16,074 nt of DNA, taken from contig JAJXYW010000013.1 of assembly GCA_021780415.1 (NCBI GenBank), forward strand, positions 1-16,074. Reading direction: 5' to 3'. The position numbers were made by a program, and so were the translations under genes. This document shows, piece after piece, positions 1-7,318 of the stretch; the stretch's first letter is position 1; each line of letters starts with the position of its first letter. Source of the stretch: Acidobacteriota bacterium (GTDB lineage Bacteria > Acidobacteriota > Terriglobia > Terriglobales > Acidobacteriaceae). The notes beneath the pieces are model-generated. The model was not told where the DNA came from, did no database searches, and worked only from the letters and a program-made list of their open reading frames with translations.

Positions 1-393
1 GAGGATGTGATGCAGGAGATTTTCATGCAGATCTGGCGCAATCCGAACAGCTTTGTCGCGGCCAAGGGAAGCCTGGGCGGATGGCTGGCGGTGGTGGCGC
101 GGAACCGGTCGATTGACATGCTGCGGCGGAAGCGGCCGAGTGAGCAGGTGGAGGAGATGAACCTGGCGTCGGCGTGCAACCTGGCCGATGAGGCGGAGCG
201 GTCGCTGCTGATGGAACGGGCGCGGGCGGCGGTGAAATTGCTGCCCACAGAACAACGCAAGACGCTGGAGATGGCGTTCTATGACGGGCTGACGCACTCG
301 GAGATTGCAGAGATGACCGGCGACCCGCTGGGGACCGTGAAGACGAGAATACGCAGCGCGTTGCTGACGCTGAGAAAGGCATTCCAGGCATGA
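1..393 (+). CDS. RNA polymerase sigma factor, sigma-70 family (ECF type), 5'-truncated by window edge
   Basis: This is the C-terminal 130 codons of an ECF-like sigma factor. The frame is open to the first base, so the gene begins before the window. Visible residues 1-45 are the end of region 2 (EDVMQEIFMQIWR, then the DNA-melting/-10 recognition helix GWLAVVARNRSIDMLRRKR). Residues 80-128 are region 4, the helix-turn-helix that reads the -35 element (LLPTEQRKTLEMAFYDGLTHSEIAE followed by GTVKTRIRSALLTLRKAF). The stop overlaps the next gene's start in an ATGA, so sigma and anti-sigma are co-transcribed and probably translationally coupled. It likely directs RNA polymerase to a stress or envelope regulon and is held inactive by its partner. 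The family call is secure; the signal and regulon cannot be read from the sequence. Confidence 0.93.
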   Translation, partial: EDVMQEIFMQIWRNPNSFVAAKGSLGGWLAVVARNRSIDMLRRKRPSEQVEEMNLASACNLADEAERSLLMERARAAVKLLPTEQRKTLEMAFYDGLTHSEIAEMTGDPLGTVKTRIRSALLTLRKAFQA

Positions 394-1259
394 ACACCGC
401 GAATCACATTACGCAAGACGACTTGTACCTCTTCGCGCTGCAGCTTCTGCCGGAAGCCGATATGAAGAGCGCAGCATCGCATTTGAAGGAGTGCGCTGTG
501 TGCCGGACGCAGTTGGGCGAGATCCAGGGCGACCTGGTGACCTATGCGCTGACCGCTGAGTCGCAGACGCCGCCCTCGCAGGCGCGCGAAAGGCTGCTGC
601 GGCAGGTTGCAGCAGAGAAGAAAGTGATCCCGGTTGATCCGGTGGAGCAGCACATTGAGCCAGTGCTGTATCCGCGCAATAGCCGGATGTACCAGATGGA
701 CGCTCCGGAGGAACGGGAGCCGCGGCGGGTAGCACCAGTACTAGCCTGGGTGGGATGGGGCGTGGCTGCATGCCTGGCCGTGGTGGCCGGGATGCAGGTG
801 GACCAGCGCAAGCTGGTAGAGCAGGACATGGCCGTGGTCACGGCTCAACTGAGCCAGAGCGTGGCCCAGAGCGAACAGGCCAAAGCGGTGATGCAGACGC
901 TGCAGAATGCCAGCGCGATGCAGGTGGCGCTGCATGTTCCGCTGAATGCGGGTGCGGTACCCAAGCTTGATCCAGAGGCCCATGCGACCTATGTTCCGGA
1001 GACCGGGGCGCTGGTGTTTGTGGCCGACCATCTGGACCCGCTGCAAGCGCAGAAGACCTACGAGCTTTGGCTGCTGCCGGCCGAGGCTGGACAGGCTCCG
1101 ATTCCTGCGGGACTATTCAAGCCGGATGAGAAGGGCAATGCTTCGGTGGTGATGCCCGCGCTGCCCAAGGGAGTGACTGCCAAGGGCTTCGGCGTGACCG
1201 TGGAGAATGAGGGCGGATCAAAGACGCCTACGGCGCCGATCGTGCTGGCGGGGATGTAA
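390..1259 (+). CDS. Membrane anti-sigma factor, RskA/zinc-finger (ZAS-like) type
   Basis: The protein has 289 residues. Its cytoplasmic N-terminus carries the zinc-binding anti-sigma motif H31-x3-C35-x2-C38 (HLKECAVC) in a helical sigma-binding domain. A single membrane span lies near residues 115-136 (PVLAWVGWGVAACLAVVAGM). A short alanine/glutamine-rich, coiled-coil-like stretch (about 140-172) follows, then an outer RskA-type C-terminal domain (about 178-289, with YELWLLPAEAG and GLFKPDEKGNASVVM). This is the usual architecture of an anti-sigma factor that sequesters its sigma until regulated proteolysis releases it. The start ATG overlaps the sigma stop by 4 bp, which fixes the start and supports the pairing. 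The gene is followed by a heptad repeat and a terminator. Confidence 0.9.
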   Translation: MNTANHITQDDLYLFALQLLPEADMKSAASHLKECAVCRTQLGEIQGDLVTYALTAESQTPPSQARERLLRQVAAEKKVIPVDPVEQHIEPVLYPRNSRMYQMDAPEEREPRRVAPVLAWVGWGVAACLAVVAGMQVDQRKLVEQDMAVVTAQLSQSVAQSEQAKAVMQTLQNASAMQVALHVPLNAGAVPKLDPEAHATYVPETGALVFVADHLDPLQAQKTYELWLLPAEAGQAPIPAGLFKPDEKGNASVVMPALPKGVTAKGFGVTVENEGGSKTPTAPIVLAGM

Positions 1260-1288
1260 GAGCAGAGATTAGGGAACAGAGACCAGGG
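1260..1288 (+). repeat. Degenerate heptanucleotide repeat directly after a stop codon (copy 1)
   Basis: Starting one base after the TAA of the anti-sigma gene, the sequence runs in 7-bp units: GAGCAGA, GATTAGG, GAACAGA, GACCAGG, then the decaying GATGAGT. The shared form is GA-N-N-AGR. Its first 22 bases (1261-1282) match the reverse complement of 1424-1445 at 20 positions, so this copy and copy 2 form an inverted pair around the terminator. Confidence 0.75.
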
Positions 1289-1375
1289 ATGAGTGTCCGG
1301 GAGACATTCTCTCCAGCCCCATCTCTTCACCCCGTCGGCCAATCAGCCCCAGTGATCTGCACACAAACAAAAACA

Positions 1376-1413
1376 CCAGCCGCTGCACCTCATCGCAGCC
1401 GGCTGGCATTTTC
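1376..1413. terminator. Hairpin terminator between convergent genes, probably bidirectional
   Basis: CCAGCCGCTGC at 1376-1386 pairs with GCAGCCGGCTGG at 1395-1406, apart from one bulged C, around an 8-base loop. On the + strand CATTTTCT follows; on the - strand the hairpin runs into GTGTTTTTGTTTG. The T-tract is better on the - strand, so it should stop the lipoprotein transcript well and the anti-sigma transcript at least partly. Confidence 0.75.
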
Positions 1414-1445
1414 TAATCCTTACTCCCTGTTCCCTAATCCCTGCT
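1414..1445 (-). repeat. Degenerate heptanucleotide repeat directly after a stop codon (copy 2, inverted to copy 1)
   Basis: Read on the - strand, immediately after the TAA (1446-1448) of the lipoprotein gene, the 7-bp units are AGCAGGG, ATTAGGG, AACAGGG, AGTAAGG, then ATTAGAA. It has the same position relative to its gene and the same unit order as copy 1. Bases 1424-1445 match copy 1 in inverted orientation at 20 of 22 positions. Confidence 0.75.
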
Positions 1446-2882
1446 TTAAGGCTGTGTGACGAGGACGCGAAGGCCGTTGCCTTGCAGCGGGATGTGGGTC
1501 TGGACGGTGTTGGTGTCGGTGTAAATGACGCTCATGTACTGGTTGTCGGAGGAGGTGACGTAGACCTTGCCGGCGGGCTGCCCACCGGTGGCGGATACAG
1601 AGTTGGGATGGCCGAAGATCACGTTGGAGGTGCCATTGGCCAGTGCCGTGGCGGCACTGCCGGAGATGCCACAGATGGTAGTGACAACTTGGTCGGTCTG
1701 AAGATTGATGACCGTGACGGTGCCGGCATCGGAGTTATTGGGGCAGGTGCCGGTGCTGTCGCCCTGATTGATGACGTAGGCGGCGGGCGGGTTGCCGTTC
1801 TTACCCTGGAGGACCGAGACCATGGTCGGGTTAATACCTACGGGAACGGTGGCGAGGACCTGGCCGAAGTTGGTGGCATCGACCGGGTTGGCGGCGCTGC
1901 AATTGGGGTTGGTGGGCTGAGCAGAGGAGTTGCAGAGCGGGATGTTGATGATGCTAAGACTGCCGGCCTGACCCGGTGCGCCCTGATTGGCCACGACCAG
2001 AAGTGTGTCCACGCTGTCGAGGTCGGCCCACACAGGATTGGAGCCGACGTTGATGGTGGGCTTGTAGGCGTCAAGGTCGTTATTGGGGACGTTGATGACC
2101 GAGACGGTGCCGGAGCCCTGATTGAGGATGAAGGCGCGGCGGTCGTCGGGGGTCATGATGCCGTAGATGGGGGCGACGCCGACGGGGATCTGGGCGGAGT
2201 CCGAGAGCGTAATGGTGGAGATGGTCTCGATAGAGTCGACCTGGCCGACACCGCCGGGGAATTGTTGCGAGTTCTGGCTGATGGCGTAGACGCGGGGGGT
2301 ACCGGCGGCGCCGACAACGTAGACCGGGTTAGTGCCGCGCTGGATGCCGACGTTGTCATAGAGCGCGGCGGTGAGGGCGTTGACGGCGGCGATGCTGTTG
2401 GTGTTGCTCTCGGGGATGAAGATGGTGGAGAGGCCGCTGGCTGGGGAAAGTCCGGTAATGCTGATCGGGGTGTTATTGACCGGGAGGGTGGTCTGGGTGA
2501 CACCGCTGGTGATCAGGGCCGTGGGATTGGAGAGCGGGAAGGTGTCGAGCGTGCCCTGGGCGTTGATGACGTAGCCCTGACTGCCTCGGGTGCTGAGCAT
2601 GAAGTAGCTCGGATTGGAGAGAATGTTGGGCGTGGAGAGCACGGTATCGCCAGCGAAGTCGACGATGGTGAGCAGGCCGGGGGAGGTGGGGCTGGGACTG
2701 GAGACGGCGACCGCGTACTTGGTCGGCTGACCAGCGGGACCGACGGGACCGATGGCGCTGACGACGGGGCGATACTGGTTGCCGCAGCCCGTGAGGGAGA
2801 CGACGGCGGAGAAAGAAAGGGCGAGAACGGCGATGCCTGCGAGGTTCGCGCGGCGGAGACGGTTCCCTACTGGCTGGTGCAT
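1446..2882 (-). CDS. Lipoprotein with YVTN/YncE-like beta-propeller repeats
   Basis: With the chosen ATG at 2882 the protein has 478 residues. It starts with a basic n-region (NRLRRAN), a hydrophobic core and a lipobox LTG-C33, so it should be lipidated by Lgt, cut by LspA and placed in the envelope. The remainder is a series of roughly 40-50 residue beta units with YVTN-family character: GTVSVINV, GSLSIINIP, GTVTVINLQTDQVV and YMSVIYTDTNTV, often preceded by an xxYVINQG strand. This predicts a seven-bladed propeller whose ligand is unknown. The frame stays open a further 78 codons upstream to 3116, but those residues precede the signal peptide and overlap the divergent gene. The chosen start has no clear Shine-Dalgarno. 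Confidence is high for fold and location, low for function. Confidence 0.8.
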   Translation of the reverse strand: MHQPVGNRLRRANLAGIAVLALSFSAVVSLTGCGNQYRPVVSAIGPVGPAGQPTKYAVAVSSPSPTSPGLLTIVDFAGDTVLSTPNILSNPSYFMLSTRGSQGYVINAQGTLDTFPLSNPTALITSGVTQTTLPVNNTPISITGLSPASGLSTIFIPESNTNSIAAVNALTAALYDNVGIQRGTNPVYVVGAAGTPRVYAISQNSQQFPGGVGQVDSIETISTITLSDSAQIPVGVAPIYGIMTPDDRRAFILNQGSGTVSVINVPNNDLDAYKPTINVGSNPVWADLDSVDTLLVVANQGAPGQAGSLSIINIPLCNSSAQPTNPNCSAANPVDATNFGQVLATVPVGINPTMVSVLQGKNGNPPAAYVINQGDSTGTCPNNSDAGTVTVINLQTDQVVTTICGISGSAATALANGTSNVIFGHPNSVSATGGQPAGKVYVTSSDNQYMSVIYTDTNTVQTHIPLQGNGLRVLVTQP

Positions 2883-3017
2883 ACTCGTGTGACGCAAAGT
2901 TCCGAACAAACAGTACTCCCCGGAAGGAGTCGCTTTGAGCTGAGGGTAAACCACAGGCACCGGAGAATAAAACCGGGCGGCTGAGAACCAGATCGGCGCG
3001 ACTGCCTTCGACATCTG

Positions 3018-3023
3018 ATTGTA
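3018..3023 (-). promoter_or_regulatory. Candidate -10 box for the lipoprotein gene
   Basis: On the - strand TACAAT lies about 136 bases upstream of the lipoprotein ATG in the divergent intergenic region. No convincing -35 sits at 16-18 bp, so this is only a candidate. The rest of 2883-3114 shows no hairpin, RNA gene or repeat that I can support. Confidence 0.25.
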
Positions 3024-3102
3024 AACGAATACGAGCAGTGAATCCGCGACGCTGTGATTCCACCGATCCGGGAGGGGCAGAGTTTCAGGATTTAAAGCGA
3101 AT

Positions 3103-3108
3103 GGAGAG
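3103..3108 (+). promoter_or_regulatory. Shine-Dalgarno that decides the start of the CoA-binding gene
   Basis: GGAGAG ends directly before the upstream ATG at 3109, too close for initiation there. It lies at a normal distance from the second ATG at 3115. Confidence 0.6.
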
Positions 3109-3114
3109 ATGACC

Positions 3115-3531
3115 ATGAATGAAGCTGAGTCGATGCTGGAGATGCTGGGGGGACGCGAGAAGGCGCCGCGAACGCTGGCGGTGGTGGGGCTGTCGGATGA
3201 CCCGGCGAAGGCAAGCTATGCGGTGTCGGCGTATATGCAGGAGCATGGGTACAGGATTCTGCCGGTAAATCCGGGGATTGAGAGCGCGCTGGGGGAGAAG
3301 AGCTATGCGTCGCTGAGCGAGCTGCCGGAGCGGCCGGATGTGGTGAATGTGTTTCGGCTGCCAAAGGCGATTCCGGCGATTGTGGACGAGATGCTGGAGC
3401 TGGGGCTGACGAATCTTTGGGTGCAACTGGGGATTCGAAATGAGGAGGCTGCGGCAAAGGCTGCGGCGGGCGGGATTCGGGTGGTGATGGACCGGTGCAT
3501 TATGGTGGAGCATCGGCGGCTGATGCGGTGA
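3115..3531 (+). CDS. CoA-binding protein (CoA_binding_2, YccU-like)
   Basis: The protein has 138 residues and a single Rossmann domain of the CoA-binding family related to the N-terminus of succinyl-CoA synthetase alpha. Seen are the nucleotide loop LAVVGLSDDPAKASYAVSAYM (20-41), the second strand YRILPVNPG (46-54), SLSELPERPDVVNVFRLP (67-83), and LGLTNLWVQLGIRNEEAAAKA (96-116) ending in VVMDRCIMVEHRRL. The family usually binds CoA, but the cellular role is not established. Two ATGs are possible: 3109 abuts the GGAGAG at 3103-3108, while 3115 is 8 nt from GGAG, so 3115 is preferred. The DsbD-like gene starts 33 nt after its stop. Confidence 0.88.
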   Translation: MNEAESMLEMLGGREKAPRTLAVVGLSDDPAKASYAVSAYMQEHGYRILPVNPGIESALGEKSYASLSELPERPDVVNVFRLPKAIPAIVDEMLELGLTNLWVQLGIRNEEAAAKAAAGGIRVVMDRCIMVEHRRLMR

Positions 3532-3552
3532 ACGACGGTGCTACTTTGCTTC

Positions 3553-3558
3553 TACAAT
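3553..3558 (+). promoter_or_regulatory. Candidate -10 element giving a leaderless dsbD-like transcript
   Basis: TACAAT ends 6 nt before the ATG at 3565. Transcription normally starts about 6-7 nt after a -10 box, so the mRNA would begin at or next to the start codon. No strong Shine-Dalgarno is present. A -35 match is not obvious. Confidence 0.4.
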
Positions 3559-3564
3559 AGGCGG

Positions 3565-5700
3565 ATGGATAGAGAGCGTTTGCGGATGCGTGGCGTAGGG
3601 CTGGCGGTGCTGGTGATGGCCGCGATGGCGGTGGGGTCGGTTGCGCGGGCGCAGATGAAAGAGGTGGGCAACGGCGGGCCGGGGCCGGTGAAGGCTGAGC
3701 ACCTGACGGCGGAGTTGACCGCGCTGTCGCCGCAGATTGCGGTGGGTGGAACGCTGCAGGCGGGGCTGGTGCTGACGATCGAGGAGCACTGGCATGTGTA
3801 CTGGGTGAATGCGGGGTCGGCGGGCGAGCCACCGAAGATTACGTGGACGCTGCCGGCGGGAATGACGGCGGGGCCGATGCAGTTCCCTCCCCCTGAGCGG
3901 CTGCCGCTGGGCCCGCTGATGGACTATGGGTATGAGGATGGGGTGGCGTTTCCGGTGCTGCTGAACGCGTCGCCGAAGATGAAGCCGGGGAAGGTGCACC
4001 TGGATGCGGAGGTGCGGTGGCTGGTGTGCAGCAGCGTGTGCCTGCCGGGGAAGGCTCACCTGGGGATCGATGTGGAGGTGGTGAAGGGGCCGGTGGCGGA
4101 GGCGAAGCCGGTGGGGGCGCTGGGGTCGGCGCTGGCTGCGCTGCCCAAGCCGCTGCAGGCGGGGATGAGTGCGACTGCGGTGGGCGATGCGAATGAGATT
4201 CTCGTCACACTGAAGACCGGCACGCGGGAGACGGATGCGGAGCTGTATCCGTTCGATCCGGGGCAGATTGACGACGCCGCGAGCCAGCAACTGCAACCGC
4301 TCGCCGATGGGGTGAAGATCTGGCTGAAACGGGCTCCGGATGCGACGAGCCTGCCGAAGACGCTGCATGCGCTGGTGGAGTTGAGCTCGACCGAGGCGTA
4401 TGAGTTTACGGCGGACGTGACGCCGGGGGTGGTGGCGGCGCCACCGATCGCCGCGAAGAAGGCGGCGGCGGACGAGAGCACGGGGACGGACCTGAACGCG
4501 TTCAGCGCGATTGGACTGGCGTTTCTGGGCGGGCTGCTGCTGAACCTGATGCCATGCGTGTTTCCGGTGCTGTTTCTGAAGGGGCTGGCGCTGCTGAACT
4601 CGCGGGATGAGGAGCGGGGACGGCAGCGGACGCATGGGCTGGTGTACACGCTGGGGATTGTGGTGAGCTTCTGGGTGATCGTGGCGGCGCTGCTGGTGCT
4701 GCGCGCGGGCGGGCGCGAGCTGGGGTGGGGGTTCCAGTTGCAGTCGCCGGGGTTTGTGGCCGTGCTGGCTTCGCTGGTGTTCTTTTTGGGATTGAGCCTG
4801 GCGGGGCAGTTTGAGATTGGGCTGTCGCTGACCAGCGCTGGTGGGGGTCTGGCGAAGAAGCAGGGGCTGGCGGGGAGCTTCTTTACGGGCGTGCTGGCGA
4901 CGGTGGTGGCGACGCCGTGCATGGCTCCGCTGATGGGCGCGGCCGTGGGCTTTGCGCTGGTGCAGGCGGCCTGGCTGACGTTTGTGGTGTTTACTGCGCT
5001 GGCGCTGGGGCTGGCGCTGCCGTACCTGCTGCTGAGTATGCAGCCGCAGTGGACGAAGTTCCTGCCGCGGCCGGGTGCGTGGATGGAGACGCTGAAGCAG
5101 ATGGTAGCCGTGCCGCTGTTTGCGACGGCGATCTGGCTGGCGTGGGTATATGGACAGTTGTATTCGCCGGAGGGCGTGGACCGCATGGTGTGGCTGCTGA
5201 GCGGGTTCCTGGTGCTGGCGATTGCGGGATGGGCGCTGGGTAAGTGGCCGGCGAAGTGGGGCTCGGCTGTGGCTGCGGTGGTGCTGATTGCAGTGGCGCT
5301 GGCGCTGCCGCTGCGTAAGCCCGCCGTCGAGACGCTGGTGTGGCAGCCGTATACCGAGGCGAACTTTGCAGCGGCTCGGGCTACAGGCAATCCGGTGTTC
5401 ATCGACTTTACGGCGGCGTGGTGCTTGAGCTGCCAGGTGAATGAGCGGGCGGTGCTGAAGTCGAAGGATGTAGAAAAAGCGCTGGAGAAGAATCATGTGC
5501 AACTGCTGAAGGCCGACTGGACGCAGTATGATCCGGCGATCACGCGGGAGCTTGCGGCGGTGGGGCGGAGTGGCGTTCCGACGTATGTGATCTACCCGCC
5601 GGGGAAGGTGTCGAATGCGGATGTGCTGCCGGAGTTTTTGACCAAGGCGGTGGTGCTGACGGCGATTGAGAAGGACGCGAAACCGATGGGGACGGAGTAA
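3565..5700 (+). CDS. dsbD: Thiol:disulfide interchange protein, DsbD/ScsB family
   Basis: The protein has 711 residues. A signal peptide covers about 1-29 (LAVLVMAAMAVGSVARA). A periplasmic N-terminal ScsB-type domain (about 40-290) has EEHWHVYWVNAGSAGEPP and a cysteine pair C155/C159 (WLVCSSVCLPGKA). The membrane core of about eight helices (312-585) holds the paired half-site cysteines C331 (NLMPCVFP) and C452 (VATPCMAP). A C-terminal periplasmic thioredoxin domain (590-711) has the active site C620-LS-C623 and the cis-proline region GVPTYVI. Electrons should pass from cytoplasmic thioredoxin through the membrane cysteines to the outer domains, feeding disulfide reduction, copper-stress or cytochrome c pathways. 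All six redox cysteines are present. The start at 3565 is chosen for the signal peptide; a GTG at 3538 would add nine residues. Two stretches of heptad-like and palindromic repeat follow the stop. Confidence 0.92.
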   Translation: MDRERLRMRGVGLAVLVMAAMAVGSVARAQMKEVGNGGPGPVKAEHLTAELTALSPQIAVGGTLQAGLVLTIEEHWHVYWVNAGSAGEPPKITWTLPAGMTAGPMQFPPPERLPLGPLMDYGYEDGVAFPVLLNASPKMKPGKVHLDAEVRWLVCSSVCLPGKAHLGIDVEVVKGPVAEAKPVGALGSALAALPKPLQAGMSATAVGDANEILVTLKTGTRETDAELYPFDPGQIDDAASQQLQPLADGVKIWLKRAPDATSLPKTLHALVELSSTEAYEFTADVTPGVVAAPPIAAKKAAADESTGTDLNAFSAIGLAFLGGLLLNLMPCVFPVLFLKGLALLNSRDEERGRQRTHGLVYTLGIVVSFWVIVAALLVLRAGGRELGWGFQLQSPGFVAVLASLVFFLGLSLAGQFEIGLSLTSAGGGLAKKQGLAGSFFTGVLATVVATPCMAPLMGAAVGFALVQAAWLTFVVFTALALGLALPYLLLSMQPQWTKFLPRPGAWMETLKQMVAVPLFATAIWLAWVYGQLYSPEGVDRMVWLLSGFLVLAIAGWALGKWPAKWGSAVAAVVLIAVALALPLRKPAVETLVWQPYTEANFAAARATGNPVFIDFTAAWCLSCQVNERAVLKSKDVEKALEKNHVQLLKADWTQYDPAITRELAAVGRSGVPTYVIYPPGKVSNADVLPEFLTKAVVLTAIEKDAKPMGTE

Positions 5701-5730
5701 GGCAGAGGATAGGGGATAGAGGATAGTGAA
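5701..5730 (+). repeat. Degenerate heptanucleotide repeat directly after a stop codon (copy 3)
   Basis: Immediately after the dsbD-like TAA the 7-bp units are GGCAGAG, GATAGGG, GATAGAG, GATAGTG, then decay. The theme matches copies 1, 2 and 4: three variable bases followed by AGRG. Confidence 0.75.
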
Positions 5731-5820
5731 TCGATGAGAGCGGTTGCGGCGGAGGGGATGCTCGCCGATGCGATGAGGCGAAGGGAGTGGTGGCCTGCAT
5801 GGCGGCTGGTGTGCTGCAGG

Positions 5821-5871
5821 GGGTCTCTCCGCCGCGGCGGCGACGAGCACCGCCTTCGGTCGAGATGACGG
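5821..5871 (-). repeat. Palindromic GTCATC-type dispersed repeat, intergenic copy
   Basis: On the - strand the element begins CCGTCATCTCGACCGAAG and ends near GGAGAGACCC, with a GC-rich middle. The 18-base core at 5854-5871 matches 15 of 18 positions of the core at 6565-6582 inside rarA. I recall related GTCAT...GA.CGAAG sequences as common dispersed repeats in Acidobacteriota and some other phyla; a genome-wide count is needed. The rest of 5731-5902 shows nothing I recognise. Confidence 0.5.
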
Positions 5872-5902
5872 TGGCTGGGTGGGCGCTTGGTGAAGAGATG
5901 CT

Positions 5903-7285
5903 CTAGGATTTTGCTTCGCGGAGTTTGGCGATCTCTTGCATGCGCTGGGCTAAGAGTTTTTCGCGGCCTTCCTGCGTGGGGTGGTAGTAGCGGCGAGTGG
6001 CGAGGTTGTCGGGGAGACATTGCATCGCGGCTACTTTGCCTTCGATGTCGTGGGCGTACTGGTAGTTCTTGCCGTAGTCGAGTTCCTTCATAAGCTTGGT
6101 GGGGGCGTTGCGCAGGTGGAGCGGTACGGGCTCGGCGGGGTGGGATTCGATGTCGGCGAGGACCTGACCGTAGGCCGTGTAGACGGCGTTGGATTTGGGC
6201 GCGAGGGCGAGGTAGACGACCGCCTGCGCGAGGGCGAGTTCCCCTTCGGGACTGCCTAAGAAGTGCATGGCGTCGCGCGCGGAGAGGCAGAGGTTGAGGG
6301 CCTCGGGGGCGGCCAGGCCGATGTCTTCGACGGCCATGCGGACGATGCGGCGAGCGACGTACATGGCGTCTTCGCCGGCGGCGAGCATGCGGCCGAGCCA
6401 GTAGAGGGCGGCGTCGGCGTCGGAGTTGCGTACGGATTTGTGGAGGGCGGAGATGATGTCGTAGTGCTGCTCGCCTTTTTTGTCGTAGAGCAGGACGCGC
6501 TGCTGGAGGGCTTCGGCGGCGATGGCGGGGGTGATGCGGAGGAATCCTGCGGACGATGGGCTCGCTTCGCTCAGGATGACGGGATTTGTGGGGGCGAGGC
6601 CTTCGGTGAGTTTGGCGGCGACTTCGAGGGCATTGAGAGCGTTGCGGGCGTCTCCGCTGGAGTAGCTGGCGATGGTGTCGAGGGCGCCTTCTTCGGCTTC
6701 GATGTGGAGTGCGCCCAGACCGCGTTCTGTGTCGGTGAGGGCGCGGTGGAGGAGGGCGATGATCTCGGACTGGTCGAGGGCGCGGAGGGTGTAGACGCGG
6801 CAGCGGGAGAGCAGGGCGGCATTGATTTCGAAGCTGGGGTTCTCGGTGGTGGCGCCGATGAGACGAATGGAGCCGCGCTCGACGTAGGGGAGAAAGGCGT
6901 CCTGCTGGGCTTTGTTGAAGCGGTGAATCTCGTCGATGAAGAGGATGGTGCGGGAGCCGTAGGTGGCGGCCTTTTCGGCGTCGGCCATGACCTGCTTGAT
7001 CTCCTTGATGCCGGAGAGGACGGCGGAGAACTCGATGAAGGTGGCAGACGTGCGGTTGGCGATGATCTTGGCGAGCGTGGTTTTGCCGACGCCGGGAGGG
7101 CCCCAGAAGATGAGGCTGGCTGCGTCATCGTTTTCGATCTGGAGTCGCAGCGGTTTGCCGGGCGCGAGGAGGTGGGTCTGGCCGAAGAACTCGTCGAGGG
7201 TGCGGGGACGCATGCGCTCAGCGAGAGGGGCGCGCTGGGCCGAGGGGTTGGTGGAGGCGTCAGGGTTAGGGGCGAAGAGGCTCAT
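5903..7285 (-). CDS. rarA: Replication-associated recombination protein RarA/MgsA (AAA+ ATPase)
   Basis: The protein has 460 residues, the usual family length. The N-terminal AAA+ module has LAERMRPRTLDEFFGQ, Walker A G62-PPGVGKTT70, Walker B near 114-119 (ILFIDEIHRF), sensor 1 GATTENPSF (144-152) and the arginine region LLSRCRVY. The C-terminal tetramerisation part begins ITPAIAAEALQQRVLLYDKKGEQHYDIISALHKSVR. RarA acts at stalled replication forks with SSB and RecA. Residues about 233-250 (TNPVILSEASPSSAGFLR) sit at the junction of the two parts, are not typical of the family as I recall it, and are encoded by a palindromic repeat. The gene lies 39 nt downstream of the RNA methyltransferase; its leader is heptad repeat with no Shine-Dalgarno, so translation may depend on readthrough from upstream. 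Confidence 0.95.
   Translation of the reverse strand: MSLFAPNPDASTNPSAQRAPLAERMRPRTLDEFFGQTHLLAPGKPLRLQIENDDAASLIFWGPPGVGKTTLAKIIANRTSATFIEFSAVLSGIKEIKQVMADAEKAATYGSRTILFIDEIHRFNKAQQDAFLPYVERGSIRLIGATTENPSFEINAALLSRCRVYTLRALDQSEIIALLHRALTDTERGLGALHIEAEEGALDTIASYSSGDARNALNALEVAAKLTEGLAPTNPVILSEASPSSAGFLRITPAIAAEALQQRVLLYDKKGEQHYDIISALHKSVRNSDADAALYWLGRMLAAGEDAMYVARRIVRMAVEDIGLAAPEALNLCLSARDAMHFLGSPEGELALAQAVVYLALAPKSNAVYTAYGQVLADIESHPAEPVPLHLRNAPTKLMKELDYGKNYQYAHDIEGKVAAMQCLPDNLATRRYYHPTQEGREKLLAQRMQEIAKLREAKS
6536..6589 (-). repeat. Palindromic GTCATCCTGAGCGAAG-type repeat inserted in frame in rarA
   Basis: On the - strand the DNA reads CCCGTCATCCTGAGCGAAG, a short middle, then GCAGGATTCC. 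ATCCTG (6544-6549 on +) and CAGGAT (6572-6577) form an inverted repeat. The stretch encodes NPVILSEASPSSAGFLR at RarA residues 234-250 and keeps the frame. It lies between GDARNALNALEVAAKL and ITPAIAAEALQ, normally joined by a short variable linker. Confidence 0.6.
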
Positions 7286-7286
7286 A

Positions 7287-7318
7287 AGGACAGGGGGATA
7301 GAGGATAGGGGATAGCGC
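7287..7318 (+). repeat. Degenerate heptanucleotide repeat between two genes (copy 4)
   Basis: On the + strand the units read GACAGGG, GGATAGA, GGATAGG, GGATAGC. It fills nearly all of the 39 nt between the stop of the RNA methyltransferase (7325) and the start of rarA (7285). Both genes are on the - strand, so here the G-rich strand is antisense, opposite to copies 1-3. Confidence 0.7.

Noticed and set aside
1482..2984. A 500-codon open frame on the + strand opposite the lipoprotein
   Set aside because: It is glycine/aspartate/valine-rich with no domain or periodicity. The opposite strand encodes a clear lipoprotein with signal peptide and propeller repeats, so this is a GC-codon-bias shadow.
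3109..3116. Start-codon overlap between the divergent lipoprotein frame and the CoA-binding gene
   Set aside because: The overlap exists only if the lipoprotein starts at 3116. Its signal peptide places the start at 2882, so the genes are separated by a normal divergent intergenic region.
3541..5850. Very long - strand frames (769 and 448 codons) opposite the DsbD-like gene
   Set aside because: The translations are arginine/histidine/proline- or serine/alanine-rich shadows. The + strand has all DsbD motifs in order.
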